Shown here one piece after another: positions 16,390 through 24,996 of a stretch of DNA of 64,000 bases. The translations under genes and the position numbers were made by a program. Source of the DNA: Tessaracoccus bendigoensis DSM 12906 (GTDB lineage: Bacteria > Actinomycetota > Actinomycetes > Propionibacteriales > Propionibacteriaceae); contig NZ_FQZG01000016.1 of the NCBI RefSeq assembly GCF_900141915.1, positions 1 to 64,000 on the forward strand, in the 5' to 3' direction. Under the pieces are notes generated by a model. It saw nothing but the letters and a program-made list of their open reading frames with translations, was not told the origin of the DNA and made no database searches. Position 1 is the first letter of the stretch, and every line of letters starts with the position of its first letter.

Positions 16390-18468
16390 ATGAGCGTGCC
16401 TCCCCTTCCCGCGGATCGATATCTCGACCGCGAGTTGTCCTGGCTCGCGTTCAACGAGAGGGTCCTCGACCAGGCGCGCGACGGTGTCCGCGTGCCCCTC
16501 ATCGAGCGGGCGAAGTTCCTCGCAATCTTCTCGTCCAACCTGGACGAGTTCTTCATGGTCCGGGTGGCAGGGCTCAAGCGCCGCATCGCCGCTGGTGTCG
16601 CGGTGCCCACCCCTGCTGGGAAGATGCCTGGCGAACTCCACACCGAACTCCTCGAGCGTGTCACCGAACTGGTCACGGAACAGTCGCGCGTCTTCCAGGA
16701 CGACGTGCGTCCGGCCCTGGCTGCCGAGGGAATCGAGATCCTGGGTTGGGACGAACTGACCGCCGCCGAGAAGGATCGGATGAGGGCGTTCTTCGCTGAG
16801 CGGATCTTCCCGGTTCTCACGCCCCTTGCCGTCGACCCTTCGCATCCCTTCCCCTACATCTCGGGGCTCTCGCTGTCGCTCGCGGTGATGCTGCGCAACC
16901 CGTCAACAGGAGCCAAGCAGTTCGCACGCGTCAAGGTCCCACCGCTGCTATCCCGCCTCGTGAAACTCGCCGAGGGTCGCTTCCTTCCGCTGGAGGAGAT
17001 CATCTCGCGTCACCTTGGCCAACTGTTCACGGGCATGCAGGTGCAGTCCTACACGACCTTCCGGGTAACCAGGAACGAGGACATCGAAGTCGAGGAGGAC
17101 GACGCCGAGAACCTGCTGTTCGCTCTGGAACGTGAACTGCTGCGCAGCAAGGTCGGCAGGCCGCCGGTTCGCCTCGAGGTACAGGAGAACATCAACGAGG
17201 AACTGCTGCAACTGTTGATGTCGGAGTTGGACGTCGCGGAAAACGAGGTCTTCCGGCTGCCCGCACCCCTCGACCTGACCGGGTTGTTCACCCTCGGCGA
17301 CACCCGCCGCGAGGACCTGAAGTACGCCAACTTCCTGCCCATCACCCACCCTGATCTGGCGCAGGTGGAGAGCGCGCGGCCCGCGGACATGTTCAAGGCG
17401 CTCAAGCAACGCGATGTGCTCGTGCAGCACCCGTACGACTCGTTCGCCACCTCGGTCCAGCGGTTCATCGAGCAGGCCGCCGCCGACCCGGCGGTGCTGG
17501 CGATCAAGCAGACCCTCTACCGCACGTCCGGCGACTCCCCCATCGTCGACGCCCTCATCGAGGCGGCGCAGGCCGGGAAGCAGGTGCTGGCCATCGTCGA
17601 GATCAAGGCCAGGTTCGATGAGCAGAACAACATCGGGTGGGCCCGGAAACTGGAGAAGTCGGGCGTCCACGTCGTCTACGGGATGCTCGGCCTCAAGACT
17701 CACTGCAAGCTTGCCCTCGCCGTCCGAGAAGAGGCCACTGGGCTTCGCCGGTACGCGCATGTCGGCACCGGAAACTACAACCCGAAGACCGCCCGAATGT
17801 ATGAGGACATGGGCCTCCTCACCGCCAATCCCATCATCACCGACGACGTGGCACGCCTGTTCAACCACCTGTCGGGCATGACGCATGAGACGCACTACCG
17901 CCGTCTGCTGGTCGCGCCGCTTGGCATCAGGAAGGGCCTGCTCGAACACATCGACACCGAGATCGCCAACCACGCCGCAGGCAAACCTTCCGGCATCCGG
18001 ATAAAGGTGAACTCCGTGGTCGACGAGGCGATCATCGACGCGTTGTACCGGGCCTCGCAGGCGGGCGTCCCCGTCGACATGTGGGTTCGCGGCATCTGCG
18101 CCATCCGCCCGGGGGTCCCCAGCCTCAGCGAGAACATCCGGGTGCGCTCGATCCTCGGCCGGTTCCTGGAACACTCCCGGGTGTTCTGGTTCGCGGGCGG
18201 CGGCTCACCCATCGTCGGGATCGGTTCCTCCGACATGATGCACCGCAACCTCGACCGCCGGGTCGAGGCGATCGTGTCGCTTTCGAATCCGGCGCACATC
18301 AAGCAGGTCGAAGACCTGTTCGACAAGGCGTTCGCCCCTGGCACGGTCCACTGGGAGTTGCACGACGACACGTGGACGGCGCACACGACTGATGAGGACG
18401 GCGAGCCGCTCACCGATCTGCAGGACGTGCTCATCCAGCAGACCGCGGCCCGGCGTGCACCGCGATGA
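16390..18468 (+). CDS. ppk1: Polyphosphate kinase 1
   Basis: A 692-aa enzyme that reversibly polymerises the gamma-phosphate of ATP into polyphosphate. The N-terminal domain begins '[20 protein letters not shown]' (family hallmark). Catalytic histidines are visible in '[12 protein letters not shown]' (autophosphorylated His), '[20 protein letters not shown]' and '[13 protein letters not shown]'. The family is normally about 700 aa. The ATG at 16390 has AAAGG upstream; a TTG two codons earlier is possible. It lies between mshD (2-bp gap) and the NUDIX-SixA gene (ATGA overlap), upstream of the phosphate transporter, giving a coherent phosphate-storage context. Confidence 0.95.
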   Translation: MSVPPLPADRYLDRELSWLAFNERVLDQARDGVRVPLIERAKFLAIFSSNLDEFFMVRVAGLKRRIAAGVAVPTPAGKMPGELHTELLERVTELVTEQSRVFQDDVRPALAAEGIEILGWDELTAAEKDRMRAFFAERIFPVLTPLAVDPSHPFPYISGLSLSLAVMLRNPSTGAKQFARVKVPPLLSRLVKLAEGRFLPLEEIISRHLGQLFTGMQVQSYTTFRVTRNEDIEVEEDDAENLLFALERELLRSKVGRPPVRLEVQENINEELLQLLMSELDVAENEVFRLPAPLDLTGLFTLGDTRREDLKYANFLPITHPDLAQVESARPADMFKALKQRDVLVQHPYDSFATSVQRFIEQAAADPAVLAIKQTLYRTSGDSPIVDALIEAAQAGKQVLAIVEIKARFDEQNNIGWARKLEKSGVHVVYGMLGLKTHCKLALAVREEATGLRRYAHVGTGNYNPKTARMYEDMGLLTANPIITDDVARLFNHLSGMTHETHYRRLLVAPLGIRKGLLEHIDTEIANHAAGKPSGIRIKVNSVVDEAIIDALYRASQAGVPVDMWVRGICAIRPGVPSLSENIRVRSILGRFLEHSRVFWFAGGGSPIVGIGSSDMMHRNLDRRVEAIVSLSNPAHIKQVEDLFDKAFAPGTVHWELHDDTWTAHTTDEDGEPLTDLQDVLIQQTAARRAPR

Positions 18469-19340
18469 GTAAGACGATCAGGATCCGGGCTGCTGGCGCC
18501 GTCGTGCTGCGAGGCGAGGACGAGCAGAGCGCAGAGGTGCTGACCATTCACCGGCACAGCTACAACGACTGGACGTTGCCGAAAGGCAAAGGCAAGGTCG
18601 ATGAACTCCCCCCGCACACCGCGATCCGCGAGGTGCTTGAGGAGACGGGTTGCCTCGTCCGGCTGGGGTTGAGGTTGCCCGCCATGCGGTATCAGGTCTC
18701 CAAGGGGCCGAAGAAGGTCGAGTACTGGCGGGCCGAGGTCGTCGAGGCGCATGAGTTCGAGCCCAATGCGGAGGTTGACCGCGTCCGCTGGATGACGATC
18801 GAGAAGGCAATGCGCACCTTGACGTACGCCGACGAGCGTCGGGTGCTATCCGCGGCCCTCCTCAAGCCGCCGACCATCCCCTTGATCCTCGTGCGCCACG
18901 GCAAGGCGATGCTCCGCAAGGACTGGACGGGGCCGGACCAGGAGCGTCGCCTGACGGCCCGCGGTCGCCGTCAGGCCGAGGTGCTCAGCCAGCTGCTGAG
19001 CGCTTACGGCGTCGAGGACCTGATCTCGTCGTCGTCGACCCGCTGCGCCCAGACGCTGACGCCTTACGCCCTCCAGCAAGGCATCGACATCCGCACCGAA
19101 GACGTGCTCACGGAGGAGGAGGGGACGGTTCGCCCGAAGGATGTGCGCCGCTACACCGCCCAACTGCTGTCGTCCATCACGGTCCCTACCGCGATCTGCG
19201 GCCACCGGCCGGTGCTCCCTGCGATGTTCGAAGGTCTCGGGCTCGAGCCACGGGCCATGGTGGTCGGCGAGGCGATCGTTCTCCACCGCGACGCGGACGG
19301 CAACCTGGCCGCCGTCGAGGTCCACAAACCAACCGCCTGA
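18465..19340 (+). CDS. NUDIX hydrolase fused to SixA-like histidine phosphatase (MutT1-type)
   Basis: A 291-aa two-domain protein. Residues 1-135 form a NUDIX domain ('[20 protein letters not shown]' continuing LEETG); residues 140-285 form a histidine-phosphatase domain beginning '[15 protein letters not shown]' (RHG motif), with a second His in '[13 protein letters not shown]'. This is the architecture of mycobacterial MutT1, which sanitises 8-oxo-dGTP and hydrolyses diadenosine polyphosphates. The ATG overlaps the ppk1 stop (ATGA), so the two are translated together. It is the last gene before a long repeat-filled gap. Confidence 0.9.
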   Translation: MSKTIRIRAAGAVVLRGEDEQSAEVLTIHRHSYNDWTLPKGKGKVDELPPHTAIREVLEETGCLVRLGLRLPAMRYQVSKGPKKVEYWRAEVVEAHEFEPNAEVDRVRWMTIEKAMRTLTYADERRVLSAALLKPPTIPLILVRHGKAMLRKDWTGPDQERRLTARGRRQAEVLSQLLSAYGVEDLISSSSTRCAQTLTPYALQQGIDIRTEDVLTEEEGTVRPKDVRRYTAQLLSSITVPTAICGHRPVLPAMFEGLGLEPRAMVVGEAIVLHRDADGNLAAVEVHKPTA

Positions 19341-19412
19341 GGCGTCGCGCCGGAAGCGTGGACAGTCCGGGTTTTGGTCAGGTCGAAGGCGAGGTCGGTC
19401 GCCTGGATACCC

Positions 19413-19460
19413 GCGCTGGTTGAGCCGGACGCCGCGCTGGTTGAGCCGGGCCGTGACCCG
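19413..19460. repeat. Dispersed repeat, third copy: two 21-bp 'GCGCTGGTTGAGCCGG' units
   Basis: Two tandem units, 19413-19433 and 19434 onward, each GCGCTGGTTGAGCCGG plus a short variable tail. They lie in the reverse orientation relative to the copies at 41 and 10494. Confidence 0.85.
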
Positions 19461-19559
19461 GGTCGGTCCCCCGAAAATCGACCATTGGTCGATTCTGGTG
19501 TGTCTGGGGTCGAGTATCGGCCACTGCCCCACCCCAAAGACCCGGCCCAGTCCCAGACC

Positions 19560-19660
19560 GTGCACAAATCTCTGTATGCGTCGAGGCAGACCCACATACC
19601 GACCGCCTCCACACATACAGAGATCTATGCACAGCCCCGACCGCCAGACGGCCAGACCGA
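19560..19660. repeat. Near-palindromic element, copy A
   Basis: Arms 19560-19587 and 19605-19632 (28 nt each) are inverted complements with about four mismatches, around a 17-nt spacer. Core: GTGCACAAATCTCTGTATG against CATACAGAGATCTATGCAC. The following 28 bases (19633-19660) are also shared with copy B, so the repeated unit is about 101 bp. Confidence 0.85.
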
Positions 19661-19680
19661 GCGTCGGCTGACCGGTCCCC

Positions 19681-19790
19681 GCGCTGGTCGAACCGGACCC
19701 CGCGCTGGTTGAGCCGGACCCCGCGCTGGTTGAGCCGGGCCGTGAGCTTGCGAACGCCCGTGACGAAACCACCCCGCAACCGGCAAGCAA
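19681..19790. repeat. Dispersed repeat, fourth copy: three 21-bp units plus tail
   Basis: Units at 19681-19701, 19702-19722 and 19723 onward read GCGCTGGTTGAGCCGGACCCC with slight variation. The tail (GGGCCGTGAG ... GACGAAACC) is the reverse complement of the GGTTTCGTCACGGGC...CTCACGGCCC block found at 41-98 and 10494-10551. Confidence 0.85.
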
Positions 19791-19812
19791 ACCTCGCCCC
19801 CGCCCCAACCCC

Positions 19813-19913
19813 GTGCACAAATCTCTCTATACGTCGAGGCCGCCCCATATACCGACCGCCTCCACACATACAGAGATCTATGCACAGCCCCGACCGCCAG
19901 ACGGCCAGACCGA
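19813..19913. repeat. Near-palindromic element, copy B
   Basis: Arms 19813-19840 and 19858-19885 are inverted complements. This copy is a direct repeat of copy A, 253 bp downstream, with a handful of differences mainly in the left arm and spacer. Shared flank continues through 19913. Confidence 0.85.
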
Positions 19914-19950
19914 CACCCGCGGCCCGGCTGCGAGCCTTTGAACTGCCTTC

Positions 19951-20120
19951 CCCGTCACCAGGGATATCCCTCGTCACCAGCGATCTTCACCCGATACCAG
20001 CGCAATGTCTCGTCACCAGCAGTACTTCGCTGGTGACCAGCGTTATCTCAGGTGACGGCGTCAGGACGCTGGTCGCTGGTGACGAGCGTGATCGCTGGTG
20101 ACGAGCGTGATCGCTGGTGT
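19951..20120. repeat. Cluster of CACCAGCG / CGCTGGTG repeats with a 19-bp tandem
   Basis: At least seven 'GTCACCAGC' or 'GCTGGTGAC' motifs occur in both orientations. TCGCTGGTGACGAGCGTGA is exactly duplicated at 20073-20091 and 20092-20110, with a partial third copy. TCACCAGC (20013-20020) and GCTGGTGA (20029-20036) form a hairpin, and CTCGTCACCAGCGA (19970-19983) is the exact complement of 20073-20086. Confidence 0.8.
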
Positions 20121-20150
20121 CCGGATCTGCTGGGGCAACACTCGTCAGTC

Positions 20151-20168
20151 GTTCACCTTGTGTTAACC
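20151..20168 (+). promoter_or_regulatory. PHO-box-like direct repeat upstream of pstS
   Basis: GTTCACC (20151-20157), four bases, then GTTAACC (20162-20168) form an 11-bp-periodic direct repeat. This matches the GTTCACC-N4 pattern known for actinobacterial PhoP-type regulators of phosphate starvation. It lies 118 bp upstream of the pstS start. Confidence 0.7.
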
Positions 20169-20285
20169 CGACGGGGCCGTTCGCGTTACTTTCCGCGCAT
20201 ACCGTCCGATGTGTTGCCGGTTAGCCCGGCCCGGGTTCCGCCTGAAATCCGGCACACTCCAACCGTTTCGGAAGGTTTCCACCGA

Positions 20286-21380
20286 ATGAAGATTCGTCTT
20301 ACCGCCGCTCTCGGCCTCTCCGCCGTGCTGCTGTTCTCCGCCTGCGCGGCAAACGAGACCCCCGCCGACACCGCCACCGGCAGCTCCGAGGCCAGCGCCC
20401 CGACGTCGACCCTCGAAGGCACGCTGTCCGGCAAGGGCGCCTCGTCCGCCAAGGTCGCCCAGGAGACCTGGGTCGCCGCATTCCAGACCGCCAACCCGGG
20501 CGTGACCGTCAACTACTCCCCCGACGGCTCCGGTGCCGGCCGCGAGGCCTTCATCGCCGGCGGCGCCGACTTCGCCGGCTCGGACCGTGCGCTGAAGATC
20601 GAAGAGAACACCGTCGGTGCGTTCGTCGGATGTGCCGCCGAGTCGGCCGCGATCAACGTTCCGATCTACGTCTCGCCCATCGCGGTCATCTTCAACATCG
20701 AGGGCGTCACCGACCTTAACCTCACCCCCGAGGTCCTCGCCGGGATCTTCCATGGCGACATCACCAACTGGAACGACCCGGCCATCGCCGCGCTCAACCC
20801 CGACGCGACGCTGCCGGATCTCGCGATCACCGCCGTGCACCGCTCGGACGAGTCCGGCACGACCGAGAACTTCACCGATTACCTGCACGTCGCCGCGGCT
20901 GGCGTGTGGACCGACGAGCCTTCGCAGGAATGGCCCGTCGCCGGGGGTGAGGCCGCCAAGGGCACCTCCGGTGTCGTCGCCGCCGTCACCAACGGCACCG
21001 GCACCATCGGCTACGCCGATGCTTCACAGGCCGGCACCGCGAGCATCGCCAAGGTCGGCCCCGAGGGCAAGTTCGAGGCCCCGACCGAAGAGGCCGCGGC
21101 CACGGCCGTCGAGAACTCCCCCGTGGAGGAGGGCCGCGAAGCCAACGACATCGCAATCGCGCTCGACCGCCAGGCCGAGGGCTACCCGATCGTGCTCGTC
21201 TCCTACGGCATCGCGTGCAGCGAGTACAAGGACGCGGCTAAGGGTGAGCTCGTGAGCGCCTACCTCAGCTACGTGGTGTCGGAGGAGGGTCAGCAGGCCG
21301 CCGCCGCATCGGCCGGTTCGGCTCCGCTCTCGGCAACCCTCCGTGACAAGGTCGTCGCCGCGGTCGACTCGATCAAGTGA
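20286..21380 (+). CDS. pstS: Phosphate ABC transporter substrate-binding lipoprotein
   Basis: A 364-aa extracellular lipoprotein that captures phosphate for PstCAB. The signal peptide MKIRLTAALGLSAVLLFSAC ends in lipobox FSAC (Cys20). The mature domain shows 'LSGKGASSAKVAQETWVAAF', 'VNYSPDGSGAGREAFIAGGADFAGSDRAL' and 'HRSDESGTTENFTDYL', typical phosphate-contacting segments. The ATG at 20286 follows GGAAGG; the longer frame upstream runs through repeats. A hairpin lies between pstS and pstC, which may keep PstS in excess over the membrane subunits. Confidence 0.95.
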   Translation: MKIRLTAALGLSAVLLFSACAANETPADTATGSSEASAPTSTLEGTLSGKGASSAKVAQETWVAAFQTANPGVTVNYSPDGSGAGREAFIAGGADFAGSDRALKIEENTVGAFVGCAAESAAINVPIYVSPIAVIFNIEGVTDLNLTPEVLAGIFHGDITNWNDPAIAALNPDATLPDLAITAVHRSDESGTTENFTDYLHVAAAGVWTDEPSQEWPVAGGEAAKGTSGVVAAVTNGTGTIGYADASQAGTASIAKVGPEGKFEAPTEEAAATAVENSPVEEGREANDIAIALDRQAEGYPIVLVSYGIACSEYKDAAKGELVSAYLSYVVSEEGQQAAAASAGSAPLSATLRDKVVAAVDSIK

Positions 21381-21401
21381 CCCACCCTTCCTGACCCACT
21401 G

Positions 21402-21431
21402 CGACGCGCCCCCCACCCGGTGGGCGCGTCG
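21402..21431 (+). promoter_or_regulatory. Intercistronic hairpin between pstS and pstC
   Basis: A perfect 10-bp stem CGACGCGCCC (21402-21411) / GGGCGCGTCG (21422-21431) with a 10-nt loop and no T-tract. It may act as a partial terminator or as a 3'-end stabiliser giving more pstS than pstC message. Confidence 0.65.
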
Positions 21432-21472
21432 TGGCGGGTCGGGAAACGCCGACAGCCCCAGGAGAATTGCCC

Positions 21473-22456
21473 ATGACCACCGACACCAGAGAGCCGAGAG
21501 TAGATGAGCCGTCATCGGCTCCGACCTCGCTCCTTCGTGATCGCCGCCGTTTCGGAGACAGCCTTTTCAAGGGCGTCGCGACCGGATCCGGCACCCTGAT
21601 CCTCATCATCCTCGCCGCGGTGGCCACCTTCCTTGTCGGGCTGTCCATCCCGGCGCTGACGGCACCGGGCGACGAACTGCCCTACGGCCCCTTCTGGAGC
21701 TGGGTGTTTCCCTACGCGGCCGGAACCGTGTGGGCCGCCGCGTTGGCCATGCTGTTCGCGGTACCCGTCGCGATCGGTGTCGCCCTGTTCATCACGCACT
21801 TCGCCCCTCGCCGTCTGGCGCAGGGACTCGGCTACATCATCGATCTGCTCGCCGCCGTCCCTTCGGTCGTCTTCGGCCTCTGGGGTATCAACGTGCTGGC
21901 GCCCATGGTGCAGCCCATCTACGGCTGGTTGAACTCGACGGTCGGCTCCTGGCCCGTGTTCTCCCTGATCTTCGGCGGGCAGGTCTCCGGCACCGGCCGC
22001 ACGATCCTGACGGTCGCTCTGGTGCTGGCGGTCATGTGCCTGCCCATCATCACGGCAGTCACCCGAGAGGTGTTCCTGCAGACGCCGAGGCTCCACGAGG
22101 AGGCGTCACTGGCGCTCGGTGCGACCCGTTGGGAGATGATCCGCCAAGCCGTCCTGCCGTTCGGCACCCCCGGCCTCGTGTCGGCCTGCATGCTCGGCCT
22201 GGGCCGGGCGCTCGGCGAGACGATGGCCGTGGCTATGGTGCTGTCCCCCGGTGCCGGGTTCCATTTTCAGCTGCTCACCTCGTCGAACCCGAACTCGATC
22301 GCCGCGAACATCGCGTTGCAGTTCCCTGAGGCGTTCGGCCTCGGCAGGAACCAGTTGATCGCATCCGGTCTCGTCCTGTTCGTGATCACCCTCATCGTCA
22401 ACATGGCCGCCCGCGCGATCGTCGCACGCCGCGCCGAGTTCTCTGGAGCCAACTGA
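21473..22456 (+). CDS. pstC: Phosphate ABC transporter permease PstC
   Basis: A 327-aa inner-membrane permease with six predicted helices. The coupling EAA loop reads 'EEASLALGATRWEMIRQAVLPFGTPGLV' (about residues 209-236), and 'GLGRALGETMAVAMVLS' follows. The ATG at 21473 has AGGAGA eight bp upstream. It forms the channel with PstA, whose ATG overlaps its stop (TGATG). Confidence 0.94.
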   Translation: MTTDTREPRVDEPSSAPTSLLRDRRRFGDSLFKGVATGSGTLILIILAAVATFLVGLSIPALTAPGDELPYGPFWSWVFPYAAGTVWAAALAMLFAVPVAIGVALFITHFAPRRLAQGLGYIIDLLAAVPSVVFGLWGINVLAPMVQPIYGWLNSTVGSWPVFSLIFGGQVSGTGRTILTVALVLAVMCLPIITAVTREVFLQTPRLHEEASLALGATRWEMIRQAVLPFGTPGLVSACMLGLGRALGETMAVAMVLSPGAGFHFQLLTSSNPNSIAANIALQFPEAFGLGRNQLIASGLVLFVITLIVNMAARAIVARRAEFSGAN

Positions 22457-23535
22457 TGCATGGCACGATCTCGTCTGCGCAGAAACCGCGCAACATCCTG
22501 ACGTCGGCGCAACTGCCCAAGTACACCTCGATCGCGATGCTGGTTGCGTCCATGGCCGTCGCGTTCGGGGTCCTGGCGCTGTTCGAATCCGCGACCGGCC
22601 TGATGGGGGTGCTACTCGGCTCCCTGATCTACCTTGTCAGCAACTATGCGCTGTCGGCCTCCGTCGAAGGGCCGAGGAAGGCCAAGGACCGGCTGGCGCT
22701 CAACATCGTCACCGCCTTCTTCATCCTGGCCCTCTTCCCCCTCGTCTCGGTGATCTGGGGCACGCTGAGCAAAGGCATCGCGAGGTTCGACGGCGAGTTC
22801 TTCGGCTCGTCGATGCGCAACATCGTCGGTGAGGGCGGCGGCGCCGTCCACGCGATCTGGGGCACCCTGATCATCACCGGCCTGGCCACCCTGATCTCGG
22901 TCCCGATCGGCATCCTGACCGCCATCTTCCTCGTTGAGTACGGCGGCAGCGGGAAGGCCGCGACACTGGCCCGCCTGATCCGCTTCCTTGTCGATGTCAT
23001 GACGGGTATCCCCTCGATCGTCGCTGGCCTCTTCGCGTACACGATCTTCTCGATCCTCATGGGCCCTGGCACCAACAACGGTCTCTCAGGCGCTTCCGCT
23101 CTCTCGGTGCTGATGATCCCGACGGTGGTTCGCTCAACCGAGGAGATGCTGCGCCTGGTGCCCAATGAGCTGCGGGAGGCCTCGTACGCGCTCGGCGTCC
23201 CGAAGTACCGCACCATCTGGAAGATCGTCCTGCCCACGTCGATCGCGGGCATCGTCACCGGCGTGGTGCTGGGCATCGCCCGCGTCATCGGTGAGACGGC
23301 CCCGCTGCTAGTCACCGCCGGCATCACCGCTTCGATGAACCTGAACCCGCTGGCCAACCCAATGGCCACGCTGCCGGTGTTCGTCTACTACGAGTACACG
23401 ACGCCGGGTGCCGACCCGACGCCATACATCGACCGCGCCTGGTCCGGCGCGCTGACCCTCATCATCATCGTCATGGGACTGAACCTGATCGGGCGCCTGA
23501 TCGCCTGGAAGTTCGCTCCCAAGGCCGGCCGCTGA
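22456..23535 (+). CDS. pstA: Phosphate ABC transporter permease PstA
   Basis: A 359-aa permease. It has two extra N-terminal helices (about residues 22-75), which make it longer than the usual 290 aa, then a core domain with 'VDVMTGIPSIVAGLFAYTIF' and EAA loop 'REASYALGVPKYRTIWKIVLP' (split by one residue from family consensus), followed by 'GIARVIGETAPLLVTAG'. Its start overlaps the pstC stop, and pstB follows after 18 bp. Confidence 0.94.
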   Translation: MHGTISSAQKPRNILTSAQLPKYTSIAMLVASMAVAFGVLALFESATGLMGVLLGSLIYLVSNYALSASVEGPRKAKDRLALNIVTAFFILALFPLVSVIWGTLSKGIARFDGEFFGSSMRNIVGEGGGAVHAIWGTLIITGLATLISVPIGILTAIFLVEYGGSGKAATLARLIRFLVDVMTGIPSIVAGLFAYTIFSILMGPGTNNGLSGASALSVLMIPTVVRSTEEMLRLVPNELREASYALGVPKYRTIWKIVLPTSIAGIVTGVVLGIARVIGETAPLLVTAGITASMNLNPLANPMATLPVFVYYEYTTPGADPTPYIDRAWSGALTLIIIVMGLNLIGRLIAWKFAPKAGR

Positions 23536-23553
23536 CCGTAGAGAAGGAAACAA

Positions 23554-24333
23554 ATGTCCAAGCGCATCGAGATCAAGGATCTCAACATCTACTACGGCAA
23601 GTTCCATGCCGTCAAGGACGTCAACATGGTGATCGAGCCCCGCTCGGTTACGGCGTTCATCGGCTCCTCCGGCTGCGGCAAGTCGACGGTGCTTCGGTCG
23701 CTGAACCGCATGCACGAGGTCATCCCCGGCGCCTACTGCGAGGGCAGTGTGCTGCTCGACGGCGTCGACCTGTATGACCAGGCCGTCGACCCGGTGCGCG
23801 TCCGCCGACACGTCGGCATGGTGTTCCAGCGCCCCAACCCGTTCCCGACGATGAGCATCAAGGAAAATGTGCTCGCCGGCGTCCGGTTGAACAAGGCGCG
23901 CCTCACGCGCGCCGAGGGCGACGAGATCGTCGAGAAGTCGCTCAAGGGCGCCAACCTGTGGAACGAGGTCAAGGACCGCCTCGACCGCCCCGGGTCGGGC
24001 CTGTCGGGCGGCCAGCAGCAGCGGCTGTGCATCGCGCGGGCGATCGCGGTCGCCCCTGACGTGCTGCTGATGGACGAGCCGTGCTCGGCGCTCGACCCGA
24101 TCTCGACGCTGGCGATCGAGGACCTGATCAAGGAACTCAAGGAGACCTACACGGTCGTGATCGTGACGCACAACATGCAGCAGGCGGCGCGGGTGTCGGA
24201 CCAGACGGCGTTCTTCAACTTGAAGGAGCACGGGAAGCCGGGCGAGTTGATCGAGATCGGCTCGACCGAGAAGATCTTCCACAACCCGGATCAGAAGGCC
24301 ACCGAGGACTACATCACCGGTCGCTTCGGCTGA
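23554..24333 (+). CDS. pstB: Phosphate ABC transporter ATP-binding protein PstB
   Basis: A 259-aa ABC ATPase powering phosphate uptake. Walker A is GSSGCGKST (about residues 36-44), the signature is [14 protein letters not shown], Walker B is [13 protein letters not shown], and the H-loop His lies in '[13 protein letters not shown]'. A Shine-Dalgarno (GAAGGAA) precedes the ATG. It is the last gene of the operon, followed by a terminator at 24353. No phoU lies within the operon. Confidence 0.96.
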   Translation: MSKRIEIKDLNIYYGKFHAVKDVNMVIEPRSVTAFIGSSGCGKSTVLRSLNRMHEVIPGAYCEGSVLLDGVDLYDQAVDPVRVRRHVGMVFQRPNPFPTMSIKENVLAGVRLNKARLTRAEGDEIVEKSLKGANLWNEVKDRLDRPGSGLSGGQQQRLCIARAIAVAPDVLLMDEPCSALDPISTLAIEDLIKELKETYTVVIVTHNMQQAARVSDQTAFFNLKEHGKPGELIEIGSTEKIFHNPDQKATEDYITGRFG

Positions 24334-24352
24334 TCGGGGGCATGCGGGAGGA

Positions 24353-24386
24353 CGGGGCTGTCGGGAGACGGCCCCGAATCCTTTTC
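24353..24386 (+). terminator. Terminator of the pst operon
   Basis: A 10-bp stem with one G-U wobble (CGGGGCTGTC 24353-24362 with GACGGCCCCG 24367-24376) and GGGA tetraloop, followed by AATCCTTTTC. It lies 19 bp after the pstB stop. Confidence 0.85.
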
Positions 24387-24503
24387 AGGAAACGCTCCGA
24401 TCCGTTCATCACCGGTCAACCTGACGCGCGGCTACAGTGAAATCAGGGTCTGCGACGACCGTTCCCGGGCATCGGCAGCCCCGTTCGACAGGAAGGGTCT
24501 CCC

Positions 24504-24896
24504 ATGTCCGGATTCAAGACGCAGTTGAGCCGACTCACACGACTCCCCTGGTGCTGCCGACCGCCTGCCGCCCCGTCCGGGCTGACGGCGACACCGGGAG
24601 GTGGCAGCGCGGAGGTCCAGGTCACCTGGGACCCGCTGGCCGCGTCGGCATCCGTGGCGCACTATCGGGTCTACCGGCGCAAGACCACCGGGCAGTTCGA
24701 CCTGCTGGCAGTTGTCACGGCCGATGCTTTGGGGCTGCTGGAGCCGGGCAGGCTCGGGGTCGTCGACGCCCCCGATTACTGGCCCTGGCCGTCCGGTGGC
24801 GATCCCTCGGCAGAGCGGTGCTACGCGGTGTCGGCGGTGTCGACCCGTGGGTTGGAAGGGCCGATGTCCGGGCTCGCCTGCGCTTTGCCGCTGTGA
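24504..24896 (+). CDS. Small fibronectin type III-domain protein
   Basis: A 130-aa protein with one Fn3-like domain (about residues 20-125: 'APSGLTATPGGGSAEVQVTW', 'VAHYRVYRRKT', 'YAVSAVSTRGLEGPMS'). There is no clear signal peptide; the N-terminus is basic with a Cys-Cys pair (PWCCRPP). The ATG follows GGAAGGG at good spacing. Fn3 modules mediate protein or polysaccharide binding; alone and without a secretion signal, its role cannot be told. Confidence 0.65.
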   Translation: MSGFKTQLSRLTRLPWCCRPPAAPSGLTATPGGGSAEVQVTWDPLAASASVAHYRVYRRKTTGQFDLLAVVTADALGLLEPGRLGVVDAPDYWPWPSGGDPSAERCYAVSAVSTRGLEGPMSGLACALPL

Positions 24897-24996
24897 GCTC
24901 GGGCCCGATTCCACGACCGTCGGCTGATTCACCGATGCCCACACCACCACAGACCTATGATCGAAAAGACCCCGGAATGAATGGTGGTGATCCCCT

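Larger units (their letters stand above)
19341..20285. other. 945-bp non-coding, repeat-rich region upstream of pstS
   Basis: No supported gene. In order it contains dispersed-repeat units at 19413-19460, a near-palindromic 73-bp element at 19560-19632, dispersed 21-bp units at 19681-19790, a second copy of the 73-bp element at 19813-19885, a cluster of CACCAGCG/CGCTGGTG repeats at 19951-20120, and a PHO-box-like direct repeat at 20151-20168. Reading frames crossing it are products of the repeats. Confidence 0.8.

Noticed and set aside
19413-20120. CRISPR array
   Set aside because: The repeats are of mixed types and orientations without regular spacers, and no cas gene is present.
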